DNA from: an uncultured Bacteroidota bacterium
GTDB lineage: Bacteria; Bacteroidota; Bacteroidia; Chitinophagales; LD1
Assembly: GCA_937894725.1 (NCBI GenBank)
Contig: CALAYL010000005.1
Location: 1 to 64,000 of the forward strand
Length of the DNA: 64,000 nt
Reading direction: 5' to 3'
In this document: positions 1 through 8,499 of the stretch, piece by piece
Position numbering within the stretch: the first letter of the stretch is position 1
Layout: each line of letters opens with the position of its first letter
Notes under the pieces: model-generated
Database searches by the model: none
The model's input: only the letters and a program-made list of their open reading frames with translations
Told to the model about the DNA's origin: nothing
Translations under genes and position numbers: made by a program

Positions 1-182
1 TCTTCATCTGCTAATATGCTAATCAATAAATCATCTCATTCCCACATGCTCAATTCTAAAATTCTTAATCATCCTCTTCATCTGCTAATATGCTAATCAA
101 TAAATCATCTCATTCCCACATGCTCAATTCTAAAATTCTTAATCATCCTCTTCATCTGCTAATATGCTAATCAATAAATCAT
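1..182. repeat. Tandem 74-bp intergenic repeat, about 2.5 copies
   Basis: Two full copies of a 74-bp unit begin at 1 and 75, and a partial third begins at 149; the copies are identical over the visible length. The unit contains GCTAATATGCTAATCAATAAA and AATTCTTAAT blocks. The last copy runs into the pheS stop codon at 179-181, so the repeat edge supplies that stop. A related but diverged repeat lies at 23735-23877 and again ends in a gene stop. The array is cut by the window edge, so its full copy number is unknown. There are no unique spacers, so this is not CRISPR. Confidence 0.9.
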
Positions 183-1201
183 TTAAATTGTTTCAAAAAC
201 CGCATATCATTTTCAAAAAATAAACGCAAATCATTGATTTGATATTTAAGCATAGTGATACGTTCTATCCCCATACCAAAAGCAAAACCTGAATATTTTT
301 TCGGATCGAGTTTGCAATTTTCTAGCACCAGCGGATCGACCATACCGCAGCCGCCTATCTCTACCCAGCCACTTTGTTTGCATACCGCACAACCTTTGCT
401 ATCACAGATAAAACAAGATACATCTACCTCAGCACTTGGCTCAGTAAAAGGGAAAAACGATGGTCTGAATCGGATTTCAGTTTGTTCGCCAAATAATGCT
501 CTCACAAAATAAAGCATCGTCTGTTTTAAGTCCGCAAACGATACCTCTTCATCTATATACAAACCCTCTACCTGATGAAAAGTGCAATGTGCACGGGCTG
601 AGATAGTTTCATTTCTATATACCCGCCCTGGCATCAAAATTCGAAGGGGCGGCTTTTGTGACTCCATCATACGGATTTGTACAGAGGAGGTATGTGTGCG
701 GAGTAAGCTGTCCTTATCTTCGGTAATGTAAAAGGTATCTTGCATATCGCGTGCAGGATGGTCTTTGGGCGTACCTAAAGCCGTAAAATTGTGCCAGTCG
801 TCTTCTATTTCAGGTCCTTCAGCTACCGTAAACCCAATCTTGGAAAAGATATCAATGATTGTATTTTTAGTAACCGATATAGGATGTCGAGCACCATAGT
901 CGGAGGTATAGCCGGGGGCGGTGAGGTCAAAATCGAGCGAGCTTTCAGCAGTTTGAGTTTCAGCTTGCTGCTGTAGGGTTTCAAACTTCGCTTCGGCTGT
1001 TTGTTTGAGCAGATTCATCAACTGACCGTATTCTTTTTTGCGTTCAGGAGTTACTTGCCCCATGCTGCCAAAAAGGTCTTTAAGCACATTTTTAGAACCA
1101 AGGTATTTGATTCTAAACTGCTCTATTTCGTCAGCACCCTTTGGTTGAGCTTGATTTATTTCGTTTAGTACTTCGTTTGCTTTATCAAAAATAGCCTGCA
1201 T
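179..1201 (-). CDS. pheS: Phenylalanine--tRNA ligase alpha subunit
   Basis: This is the catalytic alpha subunit of the cytosolic (alpha-beta)2 enzyme that charges tRNA-Phe. The 340-residue length is standard for PheS. The N-terminal ~90 residues form the usual tRNA-binding coiled-coil arm. The class II core follows, with the motif-2 region GRVYRNETISARAHCTFHQ near residue 195 and the motif-3 region GFAFGMGIERITML near residue 308. A Cys cluster around residues 265-280 (CFICDSKGCAVC) is seen in part of the family. Its start is 180 bases from the divergent kmo gene. The stop codon lies inside the tandem repeat at the window start. pheT is not in the window, as is common in Bacteroidota. Confidence 0.97.
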   Translation of the reverse strand: MQAIFDKANEVLNEINQAQPKGADEIEQFRIKYLGSKNVLKDLFGSMGQVTPERKKEYGQLMNLLKQTAEAKFETLQQQAETQTAESSLDFDLTAPGYTSDYGARHPISVTKNTIIDIFSKIGFTVAEGPEIEDDWHNFTALGTPKDHPARDMQDTFYITEDKDSLLRTHTSSVQIRMMESQKPPLRILMPGRVYRNETISARAHCTFHQVEGLYIDEEVSFADLKQTMLYFVRALFGEQTEIRFRPSFFPFTEPSAEVDVSCFICDSKGCAVCKQSGWVEIGGCGMVDPLVLENCKLDPKKYSGFAFGMGIERITMLKYQINDLRLFFENDMRFLKQFK

Positions 1202-1381
1202 CGCTCCTCGTTTTTTATTGGTTCAAATTAACGGTTTTTTGAGGAAAGTATTGAACTTTAGTTGCACTCAGATTTGAAGCAACTGCAAGCGCTATCTTGA
1301 CAGTAGCGATTTTCCTAAGCATTGCATCACAAGCATTCCAAAAATTCTTTATACATTCGGATAGGAAATTGTTGAAAAAAA

Positions 1382-2725
1382 ATGAAAGAAACAACCATAG
1401 TTGGAGGCGGTTTAGTAGGTTCTCTCTTGGCCTGCTATTTATCAAAGAGAGGTTTTGATGTGAAAGTATATGAGCGTAGATCTGACCCCAGGGGGCGTGA
1501 AGCCGAAGCGGGTCGGTCTATCAATCTGGCACTCAGCGATAGAGGCTGGCGAGCACTTGCTAAAGTAGGTCTTGATGAAAAGGTAAAACCCATTGCTATA
1601 CCTATGCGCGGCAGAATACTACATGCGCTAGATGGCACCACTACTTTTACACCATATGGGCGTGAAGACCAAGCGATTTATAGTATTTCGAGAGGTGATT
1701 TGAATCGAATTATGATTGAAGAAGCAGATGCCTTTCCGCATGTAGATTTTTATTTCAACCAGCGATTGACAGGAGTTGATTTTGATAAAAATGAGTTGCA
1801 GTTTGAAAATACAAAAACGAAAGAAATGCAAGTCTATCAGCCAGAATTAGTTTTTGGCTCAGATGGCGCATTTAGTGAGTTGCGCTATGTGATGCAGCGT
1901 ACGCCTAAGTTTGATTATTCGCAAACCTACGAAGACTATGCCTACAAAGAATTGCACATACCCGAAGATGCAGCAGGGCAATGGCAATTAGAAAAAAATG
2001 CACTTCACATTTGGCCTCGTGAGCAGTTTATGATGATTGCACTTCCTAATACAGATGGTAGTTTTACGTGTACTCTTTTCGCTCCTTATAAAGGTGAGAA
2101 TGGGTTTGATAGTATCAAAACGGATGCAGATATTTTAGCTTATTTCAAACGAAATTTTCCGGATGCGGCTTTGCTTTTGACAGATCTTGTTGCTAGCTTT
2201 CACGCTAATCCTACTTCTTCTTTAGTCACGGTGCGTAGTTTTCCATGGGTATATAAAAATGCCTGCTTGATTGGCGATTCGGCACATGCCATAGTCCCAT
2301 TTTATGGTCAAGGGATGAACTGTGGATTTGAAGATGTAGAGGAGCTATTCGATTTGTTTGACACCAAAAATTCAATTCAAGATTGGTTGGATAAATTTCA
2401 ACATCAACGTAAACCCAATGCCGATGCCATAGCCGATTTAGCCCTCTACAACTATGTAGAGATGCGAGATTTGGCAGCTCGTCCTGATTTTCAGTTGCGC
2501 TCAAAAATTGAAAAAAAGATAGCGGCCACTTTTCCCGAAAAATTTCAAACGCTCTACAGTATGGTCACGTTTAGCGATTTGCCATATGCCACAGCATTGT
2601 CAAAAAGTAAGCAGCAGAGCCAACTTTTAGACCAGTTGATGCGTCTAGATGATATAACCACACGTTGGGATAGTGAAGAAGTAATGGAAATGGCAAAAAA
2701 ATGGATAGATGATCAAGTGGCTTAA
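1382..2725 (+). CDS. kmo: Kynurenine 3-monooxygenase (FAD-dependent)
   Basis: The predicted product hydroxylates L-kynurenine to 3-hydroxykynurenine with NADPH and O2, a step of tryptophan breakdown and de novo NAD synthesis. Residues 1-35 carry the FAD Rossmann motif (VGGGLVGSLLACYLSKRG), and the second flavin motif LIGDSAHAIVPFYGQG with a following NCGFED is near residue 297. The 447-residue length fits bacterial KMO. No other kynurenine-pathway gene is nearby. It diverges from pheS, and its last 17 bases overlap the next gene, which implies co-transcription or at least translational coupling. Confidence 0.93.
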   Translation: MKETTIVGGGLVGSLLACYLSKRGFDVKVYERRSDPRGREAEAGRSINLALSDRGWRALAKVGLDEKVKPIAIPMRGRILHALDGTTTFTPYGREDQAIYSISRGDLNRIMIEEADAFPHVDFYFNQRLTGVDFDKNELQFENTKTKEMQVYQPELVFGSDGAFSELRYVMQRTPKFDYSQTYEDYAYKELHIPEDAAGQWQLEKNALHIWPREQFMMIALPNTDGSFTCTLFAPYKGENGFDSIKTDADILAYFKRNFPDAALLLTDLVASFHANPTSSLVTVRSFPWVYKNACLIGDSAHAIVPFYGQGMNCGFEDVEELFDLFDTKNSIQDWLDKFQHQRKPNADAIADLALYNYVEMRDLAARPDFQLRSKIEKKIAATFPEKFQTLYSMVTFSDLPYATALSKSKQQSQLLDQLMRLDDITTRWDSEEVMEMAKKWIDDQVA

Positions 2726-4784
2726 TTTTGTGGGGGTGTTTTTTTGTGTAAGCATTTTGTCAGCACAAACGAAGGATGAATATTCAGTCGAGAACCAACT
2801 CATTTTACAGCTACATATGCCTATCGAAACGGCTGAGATAATTTTTCCTTCATCCTGTTTTGTAAAAGAAATTCTCTCACAAAACATGCACATATACTTG
2901 CTCGAAAACAAAGAAAAATTTTCGGATGAGGATATTTTGTTTTTGAAAAAGCAAAATGCTGTACAGCGAGTGCAATACAATCACCGTGTGCAGTCCCGAT
3001 CTGTTGTGCCAAACGATCCGCTTTTTTCGCAGCTTTGGAATTTGGACAATGATGGAGCAAGCGGTGGAGTCGCTGGGGCAGATATTCAAGCACTAGATGC
3101 GTGGATGTTGCAATCAAACATTACTACGGCTCTTGGCGATACCATTGTCATAGCCATTATCGAAGACCCCATGGATGTATATCACGAGGATATCAACTAT
3201 TTTATAAATAGAAATGAGATAGATAGCAATGGCATAGACGATGATGGCAATGGCTACATTGATGATTATCGTGGGTGGAATGCGTATGACAACAATGGCA
3301 ATCCGCATAACACATTTATTGGGCATGGCATTCATGTAGCGGGTATAGCAGCAGCAAAACGCGATAATGGTATAGGAGTGGCGGGAGTAGCATCTGGTTT
3401 CAAAGTGATGCCAATAGCAGGGTCAAGCGAAGATGAAGCTACTGTAGTAAAGGCTTACGATTATGTCATCAACATGCGCAGATTGTATGATGCTACTTCG
3501 GGCACAAAGGGAGCGTACATAGTGGCTACCAATGCCTCTTTTGGTGTTGGAAATTTTGGTGCTCTGCCTATCAACTACCCCATCTGGTGTGCCATATATG
3601 ATACACTAGGCAAAATAGGTATTTTAAGCGCTGTAGCTCCGCCTAATTCAAATGTAAACGTAGATGCAGTGAGCGATGTGCCGTCTGCCTGTCCGAGCGA
3701 TTTTATGGTCAGCGTAACTTCTACTACGCGTACCGATAGCAAAACAAACGGTGCTGCATATGGCACTAAAACTATTGATATAGGCGCTCCAGGCTCAAGT
3801 ATTCATTCTACCTATCCCAACAATACCTACGGCACACTTAGTGGCACTTCTATGGCCGCACCACACGTTACTGGCGCTATGGCTGCCATGTTTGCTGTGG
3901 CTTGTCCAGATTTACTAAACAATTACGCTAGTTATCCCGATTCGTTTGCCTTGTTATTTAAAAAATATTTACTCGATGGCGCAGAGCGAACTAATGGAAT
4001 GAACAATCGCACCTTTACTAATGGACGTTTAAATCTTTATCGAGCATTTTTAAAAGTACAATCGTACAACTGTAGCCAATGTACGTTTAGTTATAATACT
4101 ACTTTTACGCCTATCAAATGTTATAGTACTGCCTCTGGTAGCATAGCGATAAACGGTGTAGGACTAAGCTATTTATGGAATACAGGTGATACTATCGCAG
4201 CGTTAAATCAATTGTCGAGCGGCACCTACACAGTCACCATTTCGGATGGAACATGTAGTCAACAAGAGGTGTTTTTTATTGATGAACCCCAACCTATAAA
4301 TTTGATAGCTGTCAATATTTTGCCTATCACGGCTACTGCTGCTGGAAATATCATTGTAGCTGCTTCGGCAGGCAACGATAGTTTAATGTATGCCATCGAC
4401 AATGGCCCATACCAAATCACTTCGGCTTTTGCTACACAAGCAGCAGGGCAATACACGCTTCATATAAAAAATCAATATGGCTGCATTCGTGATACTGTGG
4501 TCTTTATAGGCTTCGCAAATGGCATTGATGAAATGGATTTATCTGTGGCCGTGTATCCAAATCCCGCTAGTGATAAGTTGACTTGCTATTTTGCTGATGC
4601 AAAAAACGAAAGCTATCAAATCCATATTTTTGATATGAAGGGAGTATTGGTAAATACGCATGAGATACTTTTAAAAAATGAGGAACAATTAGCTATTTCG
4701 AACTTACCGAATGGGCTTTACATATTGAAAATAGAAGATGAACAAGGACGCACAATCACAAAAAAAATATCGGTATTGAGATAG
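2709..4784 (+). CDS. Secreted S8 subtilisin-like peptidase with T9SS type A sorting domain
   Basis: A signal peptide (about 1-20) is followed by a short prodomain-like region and a subtilase domain at about 105-445. The His motif GHGIHVAGI (H206), the Ser motif GTSMAAPHVTG (S381) and an oxyanion Asn (N313) are visible. The acidic site reads AIIEDPMDVYHED. By spacing to the conserved H159 the catalytic Asp position is Glu152, an unusual substitution. A Ca-binding-like stretch rich in Asp and Gly (about 170-186) precedes the His motif. The C-terminal ~80 residues (VYPNPASDKL, then GLYILKIED) are a T9SS type A sorting domain, so export to the cell surface or medium through the T9SS is expected. 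It overlaps kmo by 17 bases. Confidence 0.9.
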   Translation: MIKWLNFVGVFFCVSILSAQTKDEYSVENQLILQLHMPIETAEIIFPSSCFVKEILSQNMHIYLLENKEKFSDEDILFLKKQNAVQRVQYNHRVQSRSVVPNDPLFSQLWNLDNDGASGGVAGADIQALDAWMLQSNITTALGDTIVIAIIEDPMDVYHEDINYFINRNEIDSNGIDDDGNGYIDDYRGWNAYDNNGNPHNTFIGHGIHVAGIAAAKRDNGIGVAGVASGFKVMPIAGSSEDEATVVKAYDYVINMRRLYDATSGTKGAYIVATNASFGVGNFGALPINYPIWCAIYDTLGKIGILSAVAPPNSNVNVDAVSDVPSACPSDFMVSVTSTTRTDSKTNGAAYGTKTIDIGAPGSSIHSTYPNNTYGTLSGTSMAAPHVTGAMAAMFAVACPDLLNNYASYPDSFALLFKKYLLDGAERTNGMNNRTFTNGRLNLYRAFLKVQSYNCSQCTFSYNTTFTPIKCYSTASGSIAINGVGLSYLWNTGDTIAALNQLSSGTYTVTISDGTCSQQEVFFIDEPQPINLIAVNILPITATAAGNIIVAASAGNDSLMYAIDNGPYQITSAFATQAAGQYTLHIKNQYGCIRDTVVFIGFANGIDEMDLSVAVYPNPASDKLTCYFADAKNESYQIHIFDMKGVLVNTHEILLKNEEQLAISNLPNGLYILKIEDEQGRTITKKISVLR

Positions 4785-4788
4785 CAAA

Positions 4789-7017
4789 TTAATCTTGCGG
4801 ATCTTCGCCATAAGCTCCTTCGCTGCCAAAATCTTTCACGTGGTCTATGCTTACGTTTTCGTATGCACTACAATCAAATTCGATGGTCATTTTCTCTGGC
4901 TTTTCAAATGTATTTGACCAAGAATAATCTTTAAAATTGACGGTGTCAGCATACACTTTTTGGAAAAACTTTGCCCAAATAGGCAATGCAGTGCTCGCAC
5001 CTTGTCCATAAGCCATAGAGCGGAAACGTATAAATCTATCTTCACATCCTACCCATGAGCCCGCCAACAAATCGGGTGTAGCCCCCATAAACCAACCATC
5101 AGAGTTGTTTTGGGTAGTACCTGTTTTGCCGATGATGTCGCCTTTCAATCCATAGCGATTAGCTAGCCTTGTACCTGTACCAAACTTGACCACACCACGC
5201 ATCAGCTCTATCATAATGTACGCTGTTTGCTCATCAAGCACCTCGTTTTGTTTGGCCACAAAATCTTGCAATACATTGCCGGCTCTATCTTCGATACGCG
5301 TCACAAAAATAGGCTCAATGTGTGTGCCTTTATTTACGAATGTAGTGTACGCACCCACCATTTCGATGAGCGATGCATCTACCGCTCCAAGACAAATAGA
5401 TGGCTGTGCAGGAATATCTGAGGTAAAGCCCATATCCTTTACTACGGCTACTACAGAAGCTGGCGACATCTCGTGCATGAGATAAGCGGTTACGCTGTTT
5501 ACAGAATTGGCGAGTGCAGATTTGAGGGTCATCATACCGCCATATTTTCCATCAGAATTTTTTGGCGTCCAATCACTGACAAGCCCAAATCTAGGGTCGC
5601 CTCGTTCAAATGTGACGGGTTGGTTTGGCACCTGAAAACATGGCGAATACCCCTTATCGCGGATAGCTGCACAATATACAAATGGTTTAAATGTAGAACC
5701 TACTTGACGCTTCGTGTTTAGATTTACGTGGTCGTATTGAAAGTATTTATAGTTGATGCCTCCTACCCAAGCCTTGATATGACCAGTATGCTGATCTACC
5801 GCTAAAAATCCATTTTGTAAGAATAGGCGATAATAAATAATCGAATCTTTTGGACTAAGCATCGTATCTTTCTCACCTTCATGGGTAAAAATACGCATAG
5901 CTACTTTTTTATTCATTAAGGTGTCGATTTTATCTCTCGACAGCCCTTGCGATTTGTATTCTTTATAGCGAGATGTTTGTGTATAGGTGCGCTCCCATTC
6001 CGTGGGATAATCTTTCCAAGGATTTGAGCCTTCTTTAAACTTAAAAAATATTTTTTGCCACTCGGTCAAGTGCTCTTTTTGAGCCTCTTCTGCATATTTT
6101 TGCATACGGCTATCGATGGTCGTATAGATTCGCAATCCATCGCGATAAATATCGTAATTTGTTCCATCTGGTTTTTTGTTGTTTTTAGACCAATCTTTCA
6201 TCCAAGCACGAAGATGCTCTCTAAAATATGGGGCTATACCTTCTTCATGCGATTCTGGTCTAAAGTCAATGATCACTGGCTTCTCAAAGAGAGAGTCTCG
6301 TTCGGCTTTAGTGATAAATTTATACGTGTACATTTGATCTAGTACTACATTTCTTCGCGCTTTAGCATTTTCGGGATGCACTCTTGGATTGTAGGTGTAA
6401 GGCGCTTTGAGCATACCTACTAAAATGGCAGCTTCTTCTACTTTTAACGAATCGACAGGTTTGTTGAAATACGTACGAGAGGCATTGTTTACACCGAAGG
6501 CATTGTCGCTAAACTCCACTGTGCTGAGATATAACGCCATGATTTCATTTTTGGTATAAGCTCTTTCGAGCTTAGCTGCCATTATCCACTCTTTAAATTT
6601 TCTAAAAACGAGTGCTATTTTATTGACTCTTTTTCGAGGAAAAAGATTTTTTGCCAACTGTTGTGTAATCGTGCTACCTCCTCCTTTTCTATCAAAAGTA
6701 AGTACTCCAAAAACAGCTCTAGCAATAGCTTTCATGTCGATACCCGAATGGTCATAAAAGCGAATATCTTCGGTAGCGAGTAGCGCATTGGTGAGACAAG
6801 AGGGCAGATGCTCATAAGTAGTGTTTGAGCGATTTTCACTATAGTATTTGCCTATGATTTTGCCATCTGAAGAGATCACTTCGGTAGCGAGTGCAGTATC
6901 CGGATTTTCAAGTTCGGAGAGCGAAGGCATAAAACCCAACATACCATGCCACATAAAAAAGAGCATGAGCAAAAATGCACCAAAGCCAATCAAAAAGAAT
7001 TTCCAAAATTTAGACAT
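4789..7017 (-). CDS. Class A penicillin-binding protein 1A (transglycosylase/transpeptidase)
   Basis: This is a bifunctional peptidoglycan synthase anchored in the inner membrane. The N-terminal transmembrane segment is about residues 5-28. The GT51 glycosyltransferase domain has the catalytic Glu in ATEDIRFYDH (E83) and GGSTITQQLAKNLF at 113-126. The transpeptidase domain has STFK (S441-K444), SVN (505-507) and KTG (631-633), so all active-site motifs are intact. The 742-residue length fits the family. It is convergent with the subtilase, with only 4 bases between them. A CAAAAATA (-7 box on the minus strand) begins only 5 bases upstream of the start codon. Confidence 0.95.
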   Translation of the reverse strand: MSKFWKFFLIGFGAFLLMLFFMWHGMLGFMPSLSELENPDTALATEVISSDGKIIGKYYSENRSNTTYEHLPSCLTNALLATEDIRFYDHSGIDMKAIARAVFGVLTFDRKGGGSTITQQLAKNLFPRKRVNKIALVFRKFKEWIMAAKLERAYTKNEIMALYLSTVEFSDNAFGVNNASRTYFNKPVDSLKVEEAAILVGMLKAPYTYNPRVHPENAKARRNVVLDQMYTYKFITKAERDSLFEKPVIIDFRPESHEEGIAPYFREHLRAWMKDWSKNNKKPDGTNYDIYRDGLRIYTTIDSRMQKYAEEAQKEHLTEWQKIFFKFKEGSNPWKDYPTEWERTYTQTSRYKEYKSQGLSRDKIDTLMNKKVAMRIFTHEGEKDTMLSPKDSIIYYRLFLQNGFLAVDQHTGHIKAWVGGINYKYFQYDHVNLNTKRQVGSTFKPFVYCAAIRDKGYSPCFQVPNQPVTFERGDPRFGLVSDWTPKNSDGKYGGMMTLKSALANSVNSVTAYLMHEMSPASVVAVVKDMGFTSDIPAQPSICLGAVDASLIEMVGAYTTFVNKGTHIEPIFVTRIEDRAGNVLQDFVAKQNEVLDEQTAYIMIELMRGVVKFGTGTRLANRYGLKGDIIGKTGTTQNNSDGWFMGATPDLLAGSWVGCEDRFIRFRSMAYGQGASTALPIWAKFFQKVYADTVNFKDYSWSNTFEKPEKMTIEFDCSAYENVSIDHVKDFGSEGAYGEDPQD

Positions 7018-7021
7018 ACCT

Positions 7022-7029
7022 CAAAAATA
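7022..7029 (-). promoter_or_regulatory. Candidate -7 box for the PBP1A gene
   Basis: The minus strand reads TATTTTTG, an exact match to the Bacteroidota -7 consensus TAnnTTTG. It ends 4 bases before the ATG, so a transcript from it would be practically leaderless. No matching -33 TTTG is seen, so chance in AT-rich DNA cannot be excluded. Confidence 0.35.
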
Positions 7030-7053
7030 AAAAAAGAGCGCAGTATTTTGGAT

Positions 7054-7779
7054 TTAGAAACTCAAACCACCATCTACATTGATTACAGAAGCCGTGATAT
7101 AAGCTGCATTTTCGGAGGCTAAAAAAGCATAGGCCTTAGCCACATCATCGGCTTTGCCCGCTCGTTTCAACGCAGATGCAAAAATGAGCCCCTCCAACAC
7201 CTTTTGAGGTATTGTTTTGATAATATCTGTTTCTATAAACCCTGGTGCTACTGCATTTACCGTGATATTGTGTTTGCCAAGTTCGCGTGCAAGCGTTTTA
7301 GTAAAACTAATCACTGCACCTTTCGTAGCAGCATAATTTGCTTGTCCAAAGTTGCCATAATGTGCCACTACTGATGAAGTGTTGATGATACGCCCGTATT
7401 TGTTTTCGACCATGTTTGATGCTATACACTTGGTTACATTAAAAAGGCCTGTAAGGTTTACATCTAACACTTTCTGCCATTGGTCTGTAGTCATACTCAA
7501 AAAAGCGGCATCTCTAGTTATTCCCGCATTATTGATAAGTACATCTATTTTTCCAAACCTAGCGATAGTGGTGGATGCGGCTCTTTCACAATCGCTCATT
7601 AGTGTTACATCTACCGTTTCAAAATGAAGTTGTTCATTTACCAAAAGGCTATCGAGTTTTCCTTGATTAATATCCCACACGGCTACATTCGCGCCTTGTG
7701 CCAAAAACAGTTGCGTAGCGGCTAGTCCAATGCCATTGGCTCCTCCGGTGATAATGATAGTCTGATTAGCAATGCTCAT
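7054..7779 (-). CDS. fabG: 3-oxoacyl-[acyl-carrier-protein] reductase-like short-chain dehydrogenase
   Basis: An SDR-family reductase that most likely reduces 3-ketoacyl-ACP with NADPH in fatty-acid elongation. The cofactor motif TGGANGIG is at 11-18, NNAG at 83-86, and the catalytic Ser136, Tyr149 and Lys153 (YAATK) have canonical spacing. The 241-residue length is typical for FabG. The C-terminus ASVINVDGGLSF matches the family. Other SDR substrates, such as acetoacetyl-CoA, are possible because it stands alone, away from other fab genes. It has its own promoter-like -7 box at 7793-7800. Confidence 0.85.
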   Translation of the reverse strand: MSIANQTIIITGGANGIGLAATQLFLAQGANVAVWDINQGKLDSLLVNEQLHFETVDVTLMSDCERAASTTIARFGKIDVLINNAGITRDAAFLSMTTDQWQKVLDVNLTGLFNVTKCIASNMVENKYGRIINTSSVVAHYGNFGQANYAATKGAVISFTKTLARELGKHNITVNAVAPGFIETDIIKTIPQKVLEGLIFASALKRAGKADDVAKAYAFLASENAAYITASVINVDGGLSF

Positions 7780-7792
7780 AGTTTGTTTTTTT

Positions 7793-7800
7793 CAAATTTA
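7793..7800 (-). promoter_or_regulatory. -7 promoter box of fabG
   Basis: The minus strand reads TAAATTTG, an exact TAnnTTTG match, 13 bases before the fabG start codon. This spacing is like the other promoter-like boxes in the window. No clear -33 TTTG accompanies it. Confidence 0.5.
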
Positions 7801-7947
7801 CGAAGTTTTAGTTTAACGCTATGCGTTGAGCTTATGAGTTTAAACAAAATGCTACTTCCTCTATAGATTTCGGAGTAATTTTACTTCTTCACTGTTAATT
7901 TGACTAAATTGCTTCTTCTTTGTATGCTCCTTATTTATTTTAGAAAA

Positions 7948-8499
7948 ATGTTTATACGAGTACTGTTTATTGGATTATTTTTTATGCTCTCGCATCTAGC
8001 GAATGCACAGTTAAATTTCGACTATACTGAGGGCAAAATCCTACTCAAAGGCCAGACCTTCGACATGCAAACGCATTCCGCATTGCCAAATGCTTCTATT
8101 GTTGTTATAAACCGAAAGAAAGGACTTAGTTCTGATGGTGAGGGTAAGTTTCAGATTTATGTATATCCTACAGATACACTCAAGTTTTCATATATGGGTT
8201 ATATACCTAAAGAAATACCCGTGAGTGGCATTCCAGAAGAAATGCGCTACACACTCAATATTGATATCATACGTGATTTTTATAAGTTGAAAGAAGTAAC
8301 CATTTTTCCTTTTAGCAATAAACGAGAATTTGCTGAAGCATTTATAAAAGGGGAAGGAATACCTGCTAATGTATTAGTGCCAGGAATCGCACCACCAAAA
8401 TACTTACACAAAGAGAAAACGAAGTTTTTTAATCCTATCTCGTCTATCTACGAACGCCTCAAAACCAAACGAGCCGCCAATCCTGACTTCCGCCCTTAG
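7948..8499 (+). CDS. Small secreted protein with carboxypeptidase-regulatory-like domain
   Basis: The start at 7948 (ATG) gives a clean signal peptide ending ...LANAQ after about 21 residues. The frame is open further upstream to a TTG at 7900, which looks too long for a signal sequence. The mature part has a carboxypeptidase-D-regulatory/TonB-receptor-like beta sandwich (FDMQTHSALPNASIVV ... FSYMGYIPKEIPV) at about 30-95. A basic tail rich in Lys, Phe and Pro follows. There is no barrel, plug or enzyme domain, so the function is unknown; periplasmic or outer-membrane scaffolding is a guess. Its TAG stop shares bases with the TAA stop of the convergent methyltransferase gene. Confidence 0.75.
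   Translation: MFIRVLFIGLFFMLSHLANAQLNFDYTEGKILLKGQTFDMQTHSALPNASIVVINRKKGLSSDGEGKFQIYVYPTDTLKFSYMGYIPKEIPVSGIPEEMRYTLNIDIIRDFYKLKEVTIFPFSNKREFAEAFIKGEGIPANVLVPGIAPPKYLHKEKTKFFNPISSIYERLKTKRAANPDFRP

Noticed and set aside
1..182. CRISPR-like look of the repeats at the window start
   Set aside because: The 74-bp units follow each other directly without unique spacers, and there are no cas genes.
1215..1445. Minus-strand 76-residue frame in the pheS-kmo gap
   Set aside because: Its start lies inside kmo and the sequence is low-quality hydrophobic with no homology that I recognise; the gap fits divergent promoters.
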